Positions 51,809-61,056 of a DNA stretch of 64,000 bases are shown piece after piece (the first letter of the stretch is position 1; each line of letters starts with the position of its first letter). Source of the DNA: Chryseobacterium vaccae (GTDB lineage: Bacteria; Bacteroidota; Bacteroidia; Flavobacteriales; Weeksellaceae); contig NZ_VSWH01000001.1 of NCBI RefSeq assembly GCF_009602705.1, positions 682,001-746,000 of the forward strand, written 5' to 3'. The translations under genes were made by a program, and so were the position numbers. Below the pieces are notes generated by a model. That model was not told where the DNA came from. It searched no databases and worked only from the letters and a program-made list of their open reading frames with translations.

Positions 51809-54694
51809 ATGAAGAAAATGAAAAACAAAAAACAGGGAAAACTTCTACCAAAAGCCTGTATTATTGCCTTTACCTTTTTATCTTTTAACCTGGCAGAAGC
51901 ACAGCAGCAGCTCATAGAATTAAGCGGAAGCATCAAAAATACAGGCACACACAAAGGCCTCGATTCTGTAAAAGTACAGATCGAAAACACAGAAGATACC
52001 GCATTAACAGACCCGCTCGGAAACTTTAAGATAAGAACCAGAGTCACCATTCCATTCCGTGTGGTTATTAATAAAGAGGGCTTTACCAGCCAAACCGTGG
52101 AAGTTCTTTCTCCATCCAATAAAATAACCGTAGGTCTTAATCCTCAGAATACCATTATTGATGCTGTGGTTATTTCAGCATCAAGAATTCCTGAGAAAAT
52201 ATTGAGATCACCGATAGCTATTGAAAAAATTGATATCAAAACCATCAGGGAAAGTCCGGCAGCCTCTTTTTATGAAACACTGGAAAATGTAAAAGGGCTG
52301 CAGCTCTTAACCTCCAGTCTGACGTTGAAAATTCCCAACTCCAGAGGATTCAATTCACCAAATAATTTCAGATTTATGCAGCTGGTGGATGGCGTAGATG
52401 TACAATCTGCAACATTGGGTGTGCCGCTTGGAAATGCTATCGGGCCTACAGAACTGGACATCCAGTCTATGGAAGTGACGCCCGGTGCCGCCTCCGCATT
52501 ATACGGGATGAATGCCATCAACGGATTGGCGAGCCTACAAACGAAAGACCCTTTTACTTCCGAAGGATTAAGCGTTTATTTCCGTGGTGGAGTTAACCAT
52601 GTGGACAATGTCAATCATAAAATAAGTACTTTGGGAGAAAGTGCACTGCGGTTTGCTAAAGTGATTCATAAAAATTTTGCCGTAAAAATCAATGCGTCTT
52701 ATTTCACCGGAACAGATTGGATTTCCAACAACCTCACAGATCAGAATCCTAATTCATTCATTACAGCTAATCCTAATTTCCCTTTAGCTAATAATCCCGC
52801 TGAAGATCTCTGGAATAAATATGGTGATGAAAGAAACAACAGAGTCGCTGTAAAAGTAGATTATAACGGAAAACCAACCACATTCAATGTTTCCAGAACA
52901 GGATATCTGGAAAAGGACCTTGTGAGCCCGGAAGTAAAAAATATAAAATTTGATGCAGGGTTATATTATCGTTTCGGAGATCAATGGAAAGCATCGTATG
53001 TATATCGCTACGGATTGCTGGACGGGACTTTCCAAAGAGGGAATAAGATTCGTTTACAAAACGCTACCGTTCAGAATCATAAAGTAGAGCTAACAGGTAA
53101 AGAATTTACCTTTAGAACCTATGTATCTATTGAAAACACGGGGGATTCCTACAATTTAAAGCCATTGGCAGATAATCTGGATCTAACCAACCTTTCCAAT
53201 AACAACTGGAAAAATATCTTTCAGACCACATTACAGAATAACCTCAATGCAGGCGTGAATCTTAATGATGCTTTTATTCTCGCACGCAAAGAAGCCGACA
53301 AAAACAGAGCAGTACCCGGCACTCCTGCTTTTGAGCAGTTAAAAAATACCATTATCGGAATTAATAATTGGGATTCTGCCAATGGAGGAATAGCAGGTGC
53401 TCCCGCAACGGGAGGAGCTAAACTCGAACAAAAATCCAGATTTTATCAGAGTGAGGCGACCTATGATTTCAGCAGACTGGTGAAAATATTTAACCTTCTG
53501 GCTGGTGTTGACTACCGTCTGTACAGCATCACTCCCGACGGAAATAACTTTGTTGATTTTAACAGGCCTGTTAATGAAAGAAATATTCCTTTAGCTGAGG
53601 GAACATTCGGGAAAGACGTTATTTATCAGAAATATGGAGCTTTTGCGCAGATTACTAAAGTATTTTTTAATGACAAATTAAAGCTGAACGCCGCTTTACG
53701 CATTGACAGAAACCCGGAATTTGAGGCCAAGCTGAATCCCAGAATAAGCGTAGTTTACTCTCCGGTTAATCAGCATAATTTCAGAGCATCTTTTCAGAAC
53801 GGATATCGTTTTCCGTCATTGTTTGAGGCCCTTTCATTCGTTAACAACGGAAATGTAAGAAGAGTAGGAGGTCTTTCAAAAGTGAATGAAGGATTAGGGT
53901 ATCTGGAAAACTCATATACATTAGCCTCTATCGACAAATTCACTTCTGCCGTTAATGCTGATATAGACGGAGGAAAAAGCCAAAGCCAGGCAGCCCAGGA
54001 TAACAGACAGCTTTTAACCGTTGCCAGCCTTCAAAAATTACAGCCAGAAAAAATCAACTCATTTGAAGTAGGGTATAAATCTGTTTTTTTTAATAGCAAA
54101 CTGGTTCTGGACTGGGATTTCTATTATAATATCTACGAAGGATTTCTTGGGCAGGTGGAAGTTGCTGTTCCCAAAAACAGTCAGGTAGGAAGTAATACCG
54201 CTATTCTTGCCATGCTTGACCGAAGTAAGCAGGACCGTTACAGGGTATATACCAACAGTAACAGTACGTACAAAAGCTACGGTTCTTCATTAGGAATCCG
54301 CTATAATATAACGGGAAATTATAATATCAATACCAATGTTTCTTATAATGATCTTGCTTCCAACAATACATCGGATCTGTTCATTACCGCTTTCAATACT
54401 CCGAAATGGATGGTAAATGTAAGCGTAGGAAACAGAGAAATAGTAAAAAACATTGGATTTACGGTCGTAGCAAGATGGCAGAACAGTTTTATGTGGGAAA
54501 GCCCCTTAGCTTCGGGGAAAATTCCGGCTTATTATACGATTGATGCACAGGCTACCTGGAAAATTCCGGAAATCAATGCTCATGTGAAAATAGGAGCAAC
54601 GAACTTACTGAACCACCGATATTTTCAGTATGCAGCAGGTCCTGAAATAGGAGGATTATATTATCTCGCTTTTACCTATGATCTAAAACTATAA
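51809..54694 (+). CDS. TonB-dependent outer-membrane receptor of the sulfur locus
   Basis: A 961-residue receptor. Signal peptide (ACIIAFTFLSFNLAEAQ), a carboxypeptidase-regulatory-like domain (~38-120, IELSGSIKNTGTHKGLDSVK), a TonB plug (~125-250: DAVVISASRIPEKILRSPIA, VDGVDVQ, PGAASALYGMNAINGLASLQ), and a 22-stranded barrel ending in GLYYLAFTYDLKL, a proper aromatic terminal strand. It is 6 bp upstream of the siroheme/TauE fusion gene and inside the cys transcription unit, so the cargo is probably a sulfur compound (sulfonate, sulfate ester or thiol) or a tetrapyrrole; the sequence does not say which. Confidence 0.9.
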   Translation: MKKMKNKKQGKLLPKACIIAFTFLSFNLAEAQQQLIELSGSIKNTGTHKGLDSVKVQIENTEDTALTDPLGNFKIRTRVTIPFRVVINKEGFTSQTVEVLSPSNKITVGLNPQNTIIDAVVISASRIPEKILRSPIAIEKIDIKTIRESPAASFYETLENVKGLQLLTSSLTLKIPNSRGFNSPNNFRFMQLVDGVDVQSATLGVPLGNAIGPTELDIQSMEVTPGAASALYGMNAINGLASLQTKDPFTSEGLSVYFRGGVNHVDNVNHKISTLGESALRFAKVIHKNFAVKINASYFTGTDWISNNLTDQNPNSFITANPNFPLANNPAEDLWNKYGDERNNRVAVKVDYNGKPTTFNVSRTGYLEKDLVSPEVKNIKFDAGLYYRFGDQWKASYVYRYGLLDGTFQRGNKIRLQNATVQNHKVELTGKEFTFRTYVSIENTGDSYNLKPLADNLDLTNLSNNNWKNIFQTTLQNNLNAGVNLNDAFILARKEADKNRAVPGTPAFEQLKNTIIGINNWDSANGGIAGAPATGGAKLEQKSRFYQSEATYDFSRLVKIFNLLAGVDYRLYSITPDGNNFVDFNRPVNERNIPLAEGTFGKDVIYQKYGAFAQITKVFFNDKLKLNAALRIDRNPEFEAKLNPRISVVYSPVNQHNFRASFQNGYRFPSLFEALSFVNNGNVRRVGGLSKVNEGLGYLENSYTLASIDKFTSAVNADIDGGKSQSQAAQDNRQLLTVASLQKLQPEKINSFEVGYKSVFFNSKLVLDWDFYYNIYEGFLGQVEVAVPKNSQVGSNTAILAMLDRSKQDRYRVYTNSNSTYKSYGSSLGIRYNITGNYNINTNVSYNDLASNNTSDLFITAFNTPKWMVNVSVGNREIVKNIGFTVVARWQNSFMWESPLASGKIPAYYTIDAQATWKIPEINAHVKIGATNLLNHRYFQYAAGPEIGGLYYLAFTYDLKL

Positions 54695-54699
54695 TCAAG

Positions 54700-56220
54700 A
54701 TGAGTAATTCTTTATATCCCATATTCTTAAAACTTGAAACTTTGTCATTACTCATCATTGGTGGTGGCAAAGTTTCCCTTGAAAAGTTAGAGTCAGTACT
54801 CAGAAATTCCCCTGAGACCCCTATAAAACTGGTGGCAAAAGAAATTATTCCGGAGATCAGAACTTTACAACATGAGTTTCCGAATATCATATTGCATGAA
54901 AGGCCTTACCATATCAATGATTTTACGACTATTGACCTTGCTATTATTGCTGTAAATGATATTGATTTAGCAGCACAGATCCGGGATCATGCCCATCAGA
55001 AAAATGTACTGGTTAATATTGCCGATAAACCCAATCTGTGTGATTTTTACCTGGGCTCCATTGTTAAGAAAGGAAATCTTAAAATTGCCATCTCCACGAA
55101 TGGAAAATCTCCTACTATCGCAAAAAGATTAAGAGAGACCTTTACAGATACCATCCCTGATGAAATGGATCATGTACTGGACAATATGCAGAACATACGC
55201 GATCAGTTAAAAGGAGACTTCGATTATAAGGTTGCAGAGCTTAACAAAATAACAACTCAATATCTTTCTGGTGATGAAGCTTCTCCTGCAAAATCCAATA
55301 TGGAAATTGAGAAGCTCATCAATATCACCAAAATTGCTCAAAGAAAAGCCAATATCTATCTGGCCGTCATAGGCGTTTTACTTTTGTTCGGAATATTGGG
55401 ATTGGTGGTCTATCAATTCAACCTTTCCGGAAATATTCAGTATTTTCTGAATAAAGACGGGCATATTTTTTACTGGATGTTATTGGCCGGTTTTCTGGCA
55501 GAAATTGTTGCCGGATCAATGGGCATGGGATATGGCGTCATATGTACTACCATACTTTTACTGCTTAATGTGCCGCCGCCTGTTGTCAGTGCAAGTATTC
55601 ATTCCGCAGAATCTTTCACTACTGCAGCGGGAAGCTTCAGTCATTACAAATTAGGAAATGTGAATAAAAAAATGGTGTGGGTATTGTTTCCGTTAGCTAT
55701 TGTTGGCTCTATTATCGGAGCATTAACGCTTTCTCACTATGGGGAACATTATGCTCATATTGTAAAGCCCATCATTGCCTGCTATACCTTATATCTGGGA
55801 TTAAACATCCTGAGAAATGCTTTTAAAAGCAAAAAATCCAACCAGCCTAAGGCAAAGCAGAAAAGAACCAATCTCAGAGTATTAGGATTGGCAGGAGGCT
55901 TTATAGATTCTTTTGCAGGAGGCGGATGGGGGCCGTTAGTAACCGGGACGCTGATTAAAGAAGGAAGAATTCCCCGCTATGTTGTGGGAAGTTCCACGGT
56001 AGCTAAATTCTTACTGACCGTTACCAGTGCTGTCACTTTTATCTTTACCATTGGCATTCACCACTGGAATATTGTACTGGGATTATTGTTGGGCGGTGTT
56101 TTTACAGCTCCGTTTTCTGCCATGCTTACCTCAAAGCTTCCTACCAAAAAAATGTTCGTGATTGTTGGAGTAGTAGTCATTCTGATGAGTCTTATAACGA
56201 TAATGAAATCGCTATTATAA
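54700..56220 (+). CDS. Fusion: siroheme synthase dehydrogenase/ferrochelatase domain + TauE/SafE-type exporter
   Basis: A 506-residue two-part protein. Residues 1-~210 are the CysG N-terminal/Met8 unit: YPIFLKLETLSLLIIGGGKV, NIADKPNLCDFYLGSIVKKG (with the conserved Asp), and KIAISTNGKSPTIAKRLRE. This oxidises precorrin-2 and inserts iron to complete siroheme made from the CobA product. A first membrane helix (~225-245) and then about eight more form a TSUP-family (TauE/SafE) permease, with repeated GxxxG-rich GGFIDSFAGGGWGPLVTGTL as signature. TSUP proteins move sulfite or organosulfonates. The fusion would tie cofactor synthesis to control of toxic sulfite. Confidence 0.9.
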   Translation: MSNSLYPIFLKLETLSLLIIGGGKVSLEKLESVLRNSPETPIKLVAKEIIPEIRTLQHEFPNIILHERPYHINDFTTIDLAIIAVNDIDLAAQIRDHAHQKNVLVNIADKPNLCDFYLGSIVKKGNLKIAISTNGKSPTIAKRLRETFTDTIPDEMDHVLDNMQNIRDQLKGDFDYKVAELNKITTQYLSGDEASPAKSNMEIEKLINITKIAQRKANIYLAVIGVLLLFGILGLVVYQFNLSGNIQYFLNKDGHIFYWMLLAGFLAEIVAGSMGMGYGVICTTILLLLNVPPPVVSASIHSAESFTTAAGSFSHYKLGNVNKKMVWVLFPLAIVGSIIGALTLSHYGEHYAHIVKPIIACYTLYLGLNILRNAFKSKKSNQPKAKQKRTNLRVLGLAGGFIDSFAGGGWGPLVTGTLIKEGRIPRYVVGSSTVAKFLLTVTSAVTFIFTIGIHHWNIVLGLLLGGVFTAPFSAMLTSKLPTKKMFVIVGVVVILMSLITIMKSLL

Positions 56221-56257
56221 CATATAAGCAGAACAGAAAATAGTTGATTTTCAAATA

Positions 56258-56480
56258 AATAATCTGAATTCGGATTAAGGAGTTTAAATATAAAAGGTGG
56301 GAAGATGGAAGAAGGAGGCTGGAAGTTACTTTTAGTTATAGATACTGAAAACCTCCGTAAAATCAAATTACTAAAAAAGAGGGCAATCTATTATTGATGA
56401 CCTTCAAAACTTCCCTCTTCCATCTCCCTGCTTCCAAGCTCATAAATCAAAAATTCTTATCCCGAACTCTGAGGTTAAAT
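56258..56480 (-). repeat. Dispersed repeat family B, copy 3 (inverted)
   Basis: A 223-bp copy in the opposite orientation to 41006-41210 and about 90% identical to it by eye, including AGTTCGGGATAAGAATTTTT at one end, the central TTTTCAGTATCTATAACTAA and the purine/pyrimidine-rich foldback arms. It fills most of the gap after the siroheme/TauE gene. Confidence 0.75.
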
Positions 56481-56488
56481 AAGAATGT

Positions 56489-56525
56489 ATGCCCCCTTTA
56501 TCGATTATGATAAAGAGGGCATTTT
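56489..56525. terminator. Bidirectional terminator between convergent genes
   Basis: ATGCCCCCTTTATC pairs with GATAAAGAGGGCAT around a short loop and is followed by TTTTG on the plus strand. It lies between the cys locus (plus) and the hypothetical gene at 56552 (minus). Confidence 0.7.
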
Positions 56526-56551
56526 GTATTTATTGATCAGAAAAAATCGAT

Positions 56552-57043
56552 TTACACCCTTATTCCGATGAGTTGTAAAGCACTTTTGGTAAGGTAAATA
56601 TCATCAAAAACAGTCAATGACTCAACATCATTGAATCCTGAAGGGAATAAATCATTTTTATTAAAGGATAATTCTATAGAAGGATCATAAACTGCAATAA
56701 TTCTAACCTTTGAATAGCCGTTATAATCAACTTTAAAGCCATCAAACAAACATTTTTTCTCCGCTGCCTGATATTGTATCTGTTCTTCAAATCCGGCGGT
56801 ATCACTTCTTTTGCCATCATTGTGCTCAAGTGATTTCCATGCAGTATAGTTTTTAGGTTCTTTCAGAATGTTTCCCTGAGGATCTACAGGTACAAACATC
56901 CCAAGCGTCAGGCGCTGACGTAAAAAACCAGCATAATTTTTCATCATTTTTAATGTCTGAAGATCGGCATATCCTTCATTTGAGTAGTACTCAATGACAA
57001 AATCGGTCATCGGAATCAGCTTATGGGAAGCATCATTCAGCAT
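56552..57043 (-). CDS. Hypothetical protein, 163 residues
   Basis: Not recognised. The protein is soluble with no signal peptide. The N-terminal half is helical (MTDFVIEYYSNEGYADLQTL, KMMKNYAGFLRQRLTLGMFV), and the C-terminal half suggests strands (FKVDYNGYSKVRIIAVYDPS). It contains one Cys. A single gene pointing at the terminator beyond the cys locus; the gap to the methyltransferase on the other strand has no clear partner. Confidence 0.65.
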   Translation of the reverse strand: MLNDASHKLIPMTDFVIEYYSNEGYADLQTLKMMKNYAGFLRQRLTLGMFVPVDPQGNILKEPKNYTAWKSLEHNDGKRSDTAGFEEQIQYQAAEKKCLFDGFKVDYNGYSKVRIIAVYDPSIELSFNKNDLFPSGFNDVESLTVFDDIYLTKSALQLIGIRV

Positions 57044-57214
57044 AATGGGTCTTTTCTTGTGCCAAAAATAATATTTTTATTACTTGTATTCCAAATGATA
57101 ATACAATGTTTCCCAAATAACATCTTTTATGGGAGCATAAAAACAATACATTTAGCAGTTTTTACAGTTTTAAAACTTAATATTGCAAAGGTATTCATCA
57201 TAAATTCCTTAGAA

Positions 57215-57826
57215 ATGAAAAATAAAGAGCATTGGGAAAAGGTATTTTCAACCAAATCATCACAGGAGGTAAGCTGGACACAGAAATATCCTGAAACAGC
57301 GATGAAGTATTTAGAACAGCTTCAACTTCCAAAAACAGCCAGAATTATTGATATTGGCGGTGGCGAAAGTAATTTTGCCGATTCATTGCTGGAAAAGGGA
57401 TATGAAAACATCTGGGTATTGGATATTTCTGAGACCGCACTGGAAAAAGCAAAACAACGTTTAGGCAGTAAAGCCGAAAAAATACACTGGATTGTTTCAG
57501 ATATTACAGAATTTAAGAATGAAATACCGTTTGATTTCTGGTATGACAGAGCTGTTTTTCATTTCCTTACCGATAAAGAAGACATTGAAAAATACGTTGC
57601 TTTAATAAACAGATCCATTCCCGAAAATGGTCATTTTTTATTAGGAACATTTTCAGAAAACGGTCCTCAGAAATGCAGCGGACTGGAGATCAGACAATAT
57701 TCCGAAACAACAATGAAAGAAAGGTTTAGCCAGAACTTTGAAGCTGTAAAATGTTTTACGGAAGATCACCATACTCCTTTTGACACTGTACAGAATTTCC
57801 AGTTTTGCGGATTTAAAAAAATATAA
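57215..57826 (+). CDS. Class I SAM-dependent methyltransferase
   Basis: A 203-residue enzyme from the ATG at 57215 (MKNKEHWEKVFSTKSSQEVS); upstream in-frame codons are AT-rich spacer. SAM-binding motif I is IIDIGGGESNFADSLLEKGY, the acidic end of strand 2 is VLDIS, and VSDITEFKNE and FDFWYDRAVFHFL match motifs II/III. It resembles the small UbiE/tellurite-resistance-like methyltransferases of unknown substrate. The following hypothetical gene is 9 bp downstream. Confidence 0.87.
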   Translation: MKNKEHWEKVFSTKSSQEVSWTQKYPETAMKYLEQLQLPKTARIIDIGGGESNFADSLLEKGYENIWVLDISETALEKAKQRLGSKAEKIHWIVSDITEFKNEIPFDFWYDRAVFHFLTDKEDIEKYVALINRSIPENGHFLLGTFSENGPQKCSGLEIRQYSETTMKERFSQNFEAVKCFTEDHHTPFDTVQNFQFCGFKKI

Positions 57827-57835
57827 ATTCTTACC

Positions 57836-58273
57836 ATGCCATTTGATCCTGTTATGATGTCGGAAAGGTTGAAAAATCGTAATCTCGACTTTCTCATTCC
57901 GAAAACAAATATCACTGAAGCCACTTTTAACCGGGATGAAATTATTTTCAAACTAATCCGCTCTTTGAAAAAAGATATTCCGGACCTTGTTTCCTTCCTT
58001 ATTTCCACCATGGGAGCATCGGGCCTGGACGAATATGATATGAGCTGTATACAACTCATTCCCACAGACCAAAAGACGGTACTGGAGAGTATTGATAATT
58101 TTCAAACCTTATGGAAGTTGAATCTGGAAATTAAAAAATATATGGATGGAGAAATTCAATATATCTATGAAGCCAGAGATACCGTCAGAACCAATTACGA
58201 CAGTGAAATCAGCTTTATTATAGAAACTGAAAATTCGTATATCTACTTTTTCACCCATCATTTCTATTATTAA
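57836..58273 (+). CDS. Hypothetical protein, 145 residues
   Basis: Not recognised. The protein is soluble and acidic, with predicted helices in the first half (FNRDEIIFKLIRSLKKDIPD) and strand-rich aromatic C-terminus ending YIYFFTHHFYY. No signal peptide or cofactor motif. 9 bp after the methyltransferase, so probably in one transcript with it. Confidence 0.6.
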   Translation: MPFDPVMMSERLKNRNLDFLIPKTNITEATFNRDEIIFKLIRSLKKDIPDLVSFLISTMGASGLDEYDMSCIQLIPTDQKTVLESIDNFQTLWKLNLEIKKYMDGEIQYIYEARDTVRTNYDSEISFIIETENSYIYFFTHHFYY

Positions 58274-58428
58274 AGCTGATGCCAGTCAAAAAATGAAACA
58301 AAACCTTCATTTTACAGATAAATCACTGATGTATAGCGTATTTTTCGTTTAAATCAATTTGAGTATAGTCAAAATTTTGTATATTGATTACTGTTTACAA
58401 AGCTTTTATTATAAATACTCAGCACAAA

Positions 58429-59445
58429 ATGAAACGACTAAAGAATAGGTTTTCAACAAAGATTATTCCCTCAATTTTGGGTGTCTGTTTCATGTTCTCC
58501 TGCACCCAGAGTAAAAAAAATAAAGTGGTAGAAAAGGAAAAAGAAAAGAAGGAGACAGTCATTGAACCGTTCAAACCCTGGCAAGAGCAAAAGCAGATTC
58601 CTATTTGGACAAAAATTCCTTATGCAGAATTGGTTCAGGGAACTGAAATATACAATGACGGGATGGTCTCAAATGTTTCCAACCCAACCATAACAATTTA
58701 CAAACCTAAGAATAATAATACCGGAACGGCAGTTATAGTTTTTCCCGGAGGTGGTTATAATAAATTAGCTATAGAATTAGAAGGTTCCGAAGTGTGCGAG
58801 TGGCTGGCATCAATTGGCGTTACAGGGATTTTACTAAAATATCGAGTTCCGGCTTCCGGCCCGCATTACAATAAAGATTGCCGCTGTGAAAAAGACCCTA
58901 TTAAACCTTTAGCATTACAGGATGCACAAAGAACAATTGGCTTAGTACGCTCTCAGGCTAAAGAATGGAATATTGATCCCAATAAAATAGGCGTTATGGG
59001 ATTTTCTGCCGGTGGACATCTGGTGGCAGAAGTAAGTACCAATTATGAGAAAAGGGTATACCCGATTTCTGATACTACAGATCAAATCAGCTGCAAACCC
59101 GATTTTGGTATTGTTTTTTATCCGGGGCATATGACTTTTCACACTTCTAAACCCTATGAGCTGAACCCAACAATTCCTGTCAATAAAAATACACCTCCAA
59201 CTTTTATTTTACACGCAGGAAATGATAATATCGATAATATTAAAAATTCTTTGGTTTACTATATGGCATTACAGAAAGCAGGCGTAAAAACAGAATATCA
59301 TATTTATGCAGAAGGAGGACATGCATTTGGTCTCAACGAATCAGCACAAAAAATACCCAATTGGAATAAACTGCCCATTGCAGATTGGGAAAAGCTTGTT
59401 GAAAGATGGCTGCAAACGATCAATGTTATTCCAGAATCAAAATAA
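58429..59445 (+). CDS. Lipoprotein alpha/beta hydrolase (carbohydrate-esterase-like, BD-FAE type)
   Basis: A 338-residue exported esterase. The ATG at 58429 (MKRLKNRFSTK) gives a lipoprotein signal with lipobox FMFSC. The hydrolase core has the oxyanion loop VIVFPGGGYNKLA, the nucleophile GFSAGGHLVAE and the catalytic His in EGGHAFGL, with Asp in HAGNDNIDN. It resembles acetyl-xylan/feruloyl esterase-like proteins (BD-FAE) of Bacteroidota that remove acyl groups from polysaccharides. It acts at the cell surface or periplasm. Confidence 0.88.
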   Translation: MKRLKNRFSTKIIPSILGVCFMFSCTQSKKNKVVEKEKEKKETVIEPFKPWQEQKQIPIWTKIPYAELVQGTEIYNDGMVSNVSNPTITIYKPKNNNTGTAVIVFPGGGYNKLAIELEGSEVCEWLASIGVTGILLKYRVPASGPHYNKDCRCEKDPIKPLALQDAQRTIGLVRSQAKEWNIDPNKIGVMGFSAGGHLVAEVSTNYEKRVYPISDTTDQISCKPDFGIVFYPGHMTFHTSKPYELNPTIPVNKNTPPTFILHAGNDNIDNIKNSLVYYMALQKAGVKTEYHIYAEGGHAFGLNESAQKIPNWNKLPIADWEKLVERWLQTINVIPESK

Positions 59446-59451
59446 ATTAAA

Positions 59452-59481
59452 TGCCGGCTTACTTCATAAAGTAGGCCGGCA
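59452..59481. terminator. Bidirectional terminator
   Basis: TGCCGGC...TACTT and AAGTAG...GCCGGCA form a GC-rich stem between the esterase (plus) and the XRE gene (minus). Confidence 0.75.
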
Positions 59482-59494
59482 AAATATCTTGTAT

Positions 59495-60283
59495 CTATGA
59501 TTGTTTTCTGCGGCGGACAGTAACCTTACGGTCTAATTCCCTGATATCCTGCCTCAGTTCACGGAACATTTCCTTAAAATTATAGCTTTCATAATCTCCG
59601 GGTTCAAAATCTTCCGGGAAAATTCCTGAAGCATACTGCCATATCTCCACAACTTCCTCAAAAGGAATATCATAAGGCTCATAAAAAGAATTATCAGCAC
59701 TTACACAGATCGCATTTTCTTTCTTTTCTTTAAAACGTTTATAGGTAATTCCATCATTTAAGGTGACAAAAACATAGGTTTTTCCCGGTTTTAATTCATT
59801 GATGCCTTCCACATATTTTCCTACAATATAAGAACCGCTTCTGAAAGGAGGCATAGAATCTCCGTCTGCAGGGAAGGCTCTGTATTTTCCGTTAGTGAGG
59901 AAAGGAAGTGCTATACGCTGAAGACTTTCAATATAATCTACGTCGCTGTAACCCTCCAGATATCCCATAGAGGCCTTCTGGGGAATGATTTCAATGGTAT
60001 CATTTCCATGAGTATCTACAGCAACTGGAAGAACAATCCTGTTATCCGGAAGCTTCAGCATTTCGTCTATCGGATATTTCTCAATATCTACCGAGAGCAG
60101 CAAATCAATACTTACATGAAAGTATTTGGATATTTTTATCAGCAGCTCGATAGGAGGTTCTGATATTCCGTTTTCATATTTGGAATACCGGACTCTGGAG
60201 ATCGTTAATTCATCGGCTACATTTTGTTGGGATAGCTTTCTTTTAGCTCTTAAAAAGCGTATATTATTTGAAAAAATTGACAT
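59495..60283 (-). CDS. XRE-family regulator with S24 (LexA-like) peptidase domain
   Basis: A 262-residue protein from the ATG at 60283 (MSIFSNNIRFLRAKRKLSQQ); a Met 16 codons upstream is less likely. Helix-turn-helix domain: residues ~5-60 (LSQQNVADELTISRVRYSKY). A linker follows, then the S24 domain with the Ser in FPADGDSMPPF and the Lys in YKRFKE, the dyad for self-cleavage. C-terminal charged tail. Such regulators occur in phages and as host stress regulators; no phage genes lie nearby, so a chromosomal stress or biofilm regulator is likely. Confidence 0.88.
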   Translation of the reverse strand: MSIFSNNIRFLRAKRKLSQQNVADELTISRVRYSKYENGISEPPIELLIKISKYFHVSIDLLLSVDIEKYPIDEMLKLPDNRIVLPVAVDTHGNDTIEIIPQKASMGYLEGYSDVDYIESLQRIALPFLTNGKYRAFPADGDSMPPFRSGSYIVGKYVEGINELKPGKTYVFVTLNDGITYKRFKEKKENAICVSADNSFYEPYDIPFEEVVEIWQYASGIFPEDFEPGDYESYNFKEMFRELRQDIRELDRKVTVRRRKQS

Positions 60284-60466
60284 TGATAAAAGTATGTAGG
60301 CAAAAATACGAAATTTGATTTCGTTTATCAATGATTAAGACTGGTTTTACCGCAGGAAATAAAGAAATTTACTTGCGCTTTTCCTATATATGATGTTCAT
60401 GTAAAAATAGATGATAAAATATGTTAATATTTTGGCTGTTATATCAAATAATATAATATTTGCCTG

Positions 60467-60871
60467 ATGATTTTTGAGAAACAGCATATACCCCAAAAGT
60501 TCAGAGCCATTTTAGCAGTGGTCTTTACTTTTTGTATCCTTATTTCTTCATGCGCTATCAAAAACAGCATCAGACAATTACTGAATTTTGGCTGTGCACC
60601 GGTTTCCCAATCTTCGCCTACCAAAGAAAAAAAATATCAGAATCCCGCTCCGTCGGTATGCAAAATCTGTAAGGATAAAGAAATTCTTACCAAGGAACAG
60701 AACAGTAAAGATTTTTCTTTTTCTGATCTTCCTGAGCTAACAGCGTTTGCATTTATTATTTTCTGCGGAGCTTTTCTATGGTCTAAATTTCAAAAACATC
60801 CTTTTTACAGTAGCTCTAAACTGGAAAACGATCTCCCTATTTTCCTGAGGTACCGTAAACTTATCATTTGA
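60467..60871 (+). CDS. Small membrane lipoprotein-like hypothetical
   Basis: A 134-residue protein. A hydrophobic N-terminus with lipobox-like ISSC (residues ~26-29) is followed by a short periplasmic linker with a CKICKDK pair of cysteines (CxxC), a membrane segment (FAFIIFCGAFLWSKF) and a basic tail ending LRYRKLII. Not recognised. The CxxC in a membrane-anchored protein fits redox or metal binding. It is alone, with a terminator-like hairpin after it. Confidence 0.6.
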   Translation: MIFEKQHIPQKFRAILAVVFTFCILISSCAIKNSIRQLLNFGCAPVSQSSPTKEKKYQNPAPSVCKICKDKEILTKEQNSKDFSFSDLPELTAFAFIIFCGAFLWSKFQKHPFYSSSKLENDLPIFLRYRKLII

Positions 60872-60892
60872 TTTCCTGATTTATATATCCGC

Positions 60893-60919
60893 CCGGAATC
60901 AATTAATGATTAATTCCGG
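60893..60919 (+). terminator. Hairpin after the small lipoprotein-like gene
   Basis: CCGGAAT and ATTCCGG (60893-60899, 60913-60919) pair; CTTT follows, so the T run is short. A second palindrome, TTACTGACT...AGTCAGTAA (60922-60947), follows at once and may be an operator of the TlpA-like genes. Confidence 0.5.
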
Positions 60920-61056
60920 CTTTACTGACTTAATTTTCAGTCAGTAAGATAATCTCTTTGTATCTGGCTTAAAGAAATAGTTTTCTGAAAAACTATCCAT
61001 TGGCTGTGCAGAGATATTTCACACTACAATAAAATCAGAAATCAAACAATAAAAAA

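Noticed and set aside
59495..60283. LexA-like S24 regulator as a sign of a prophage
   Set aside because: No integrase, structural phage genes or attachment sites lie around it.
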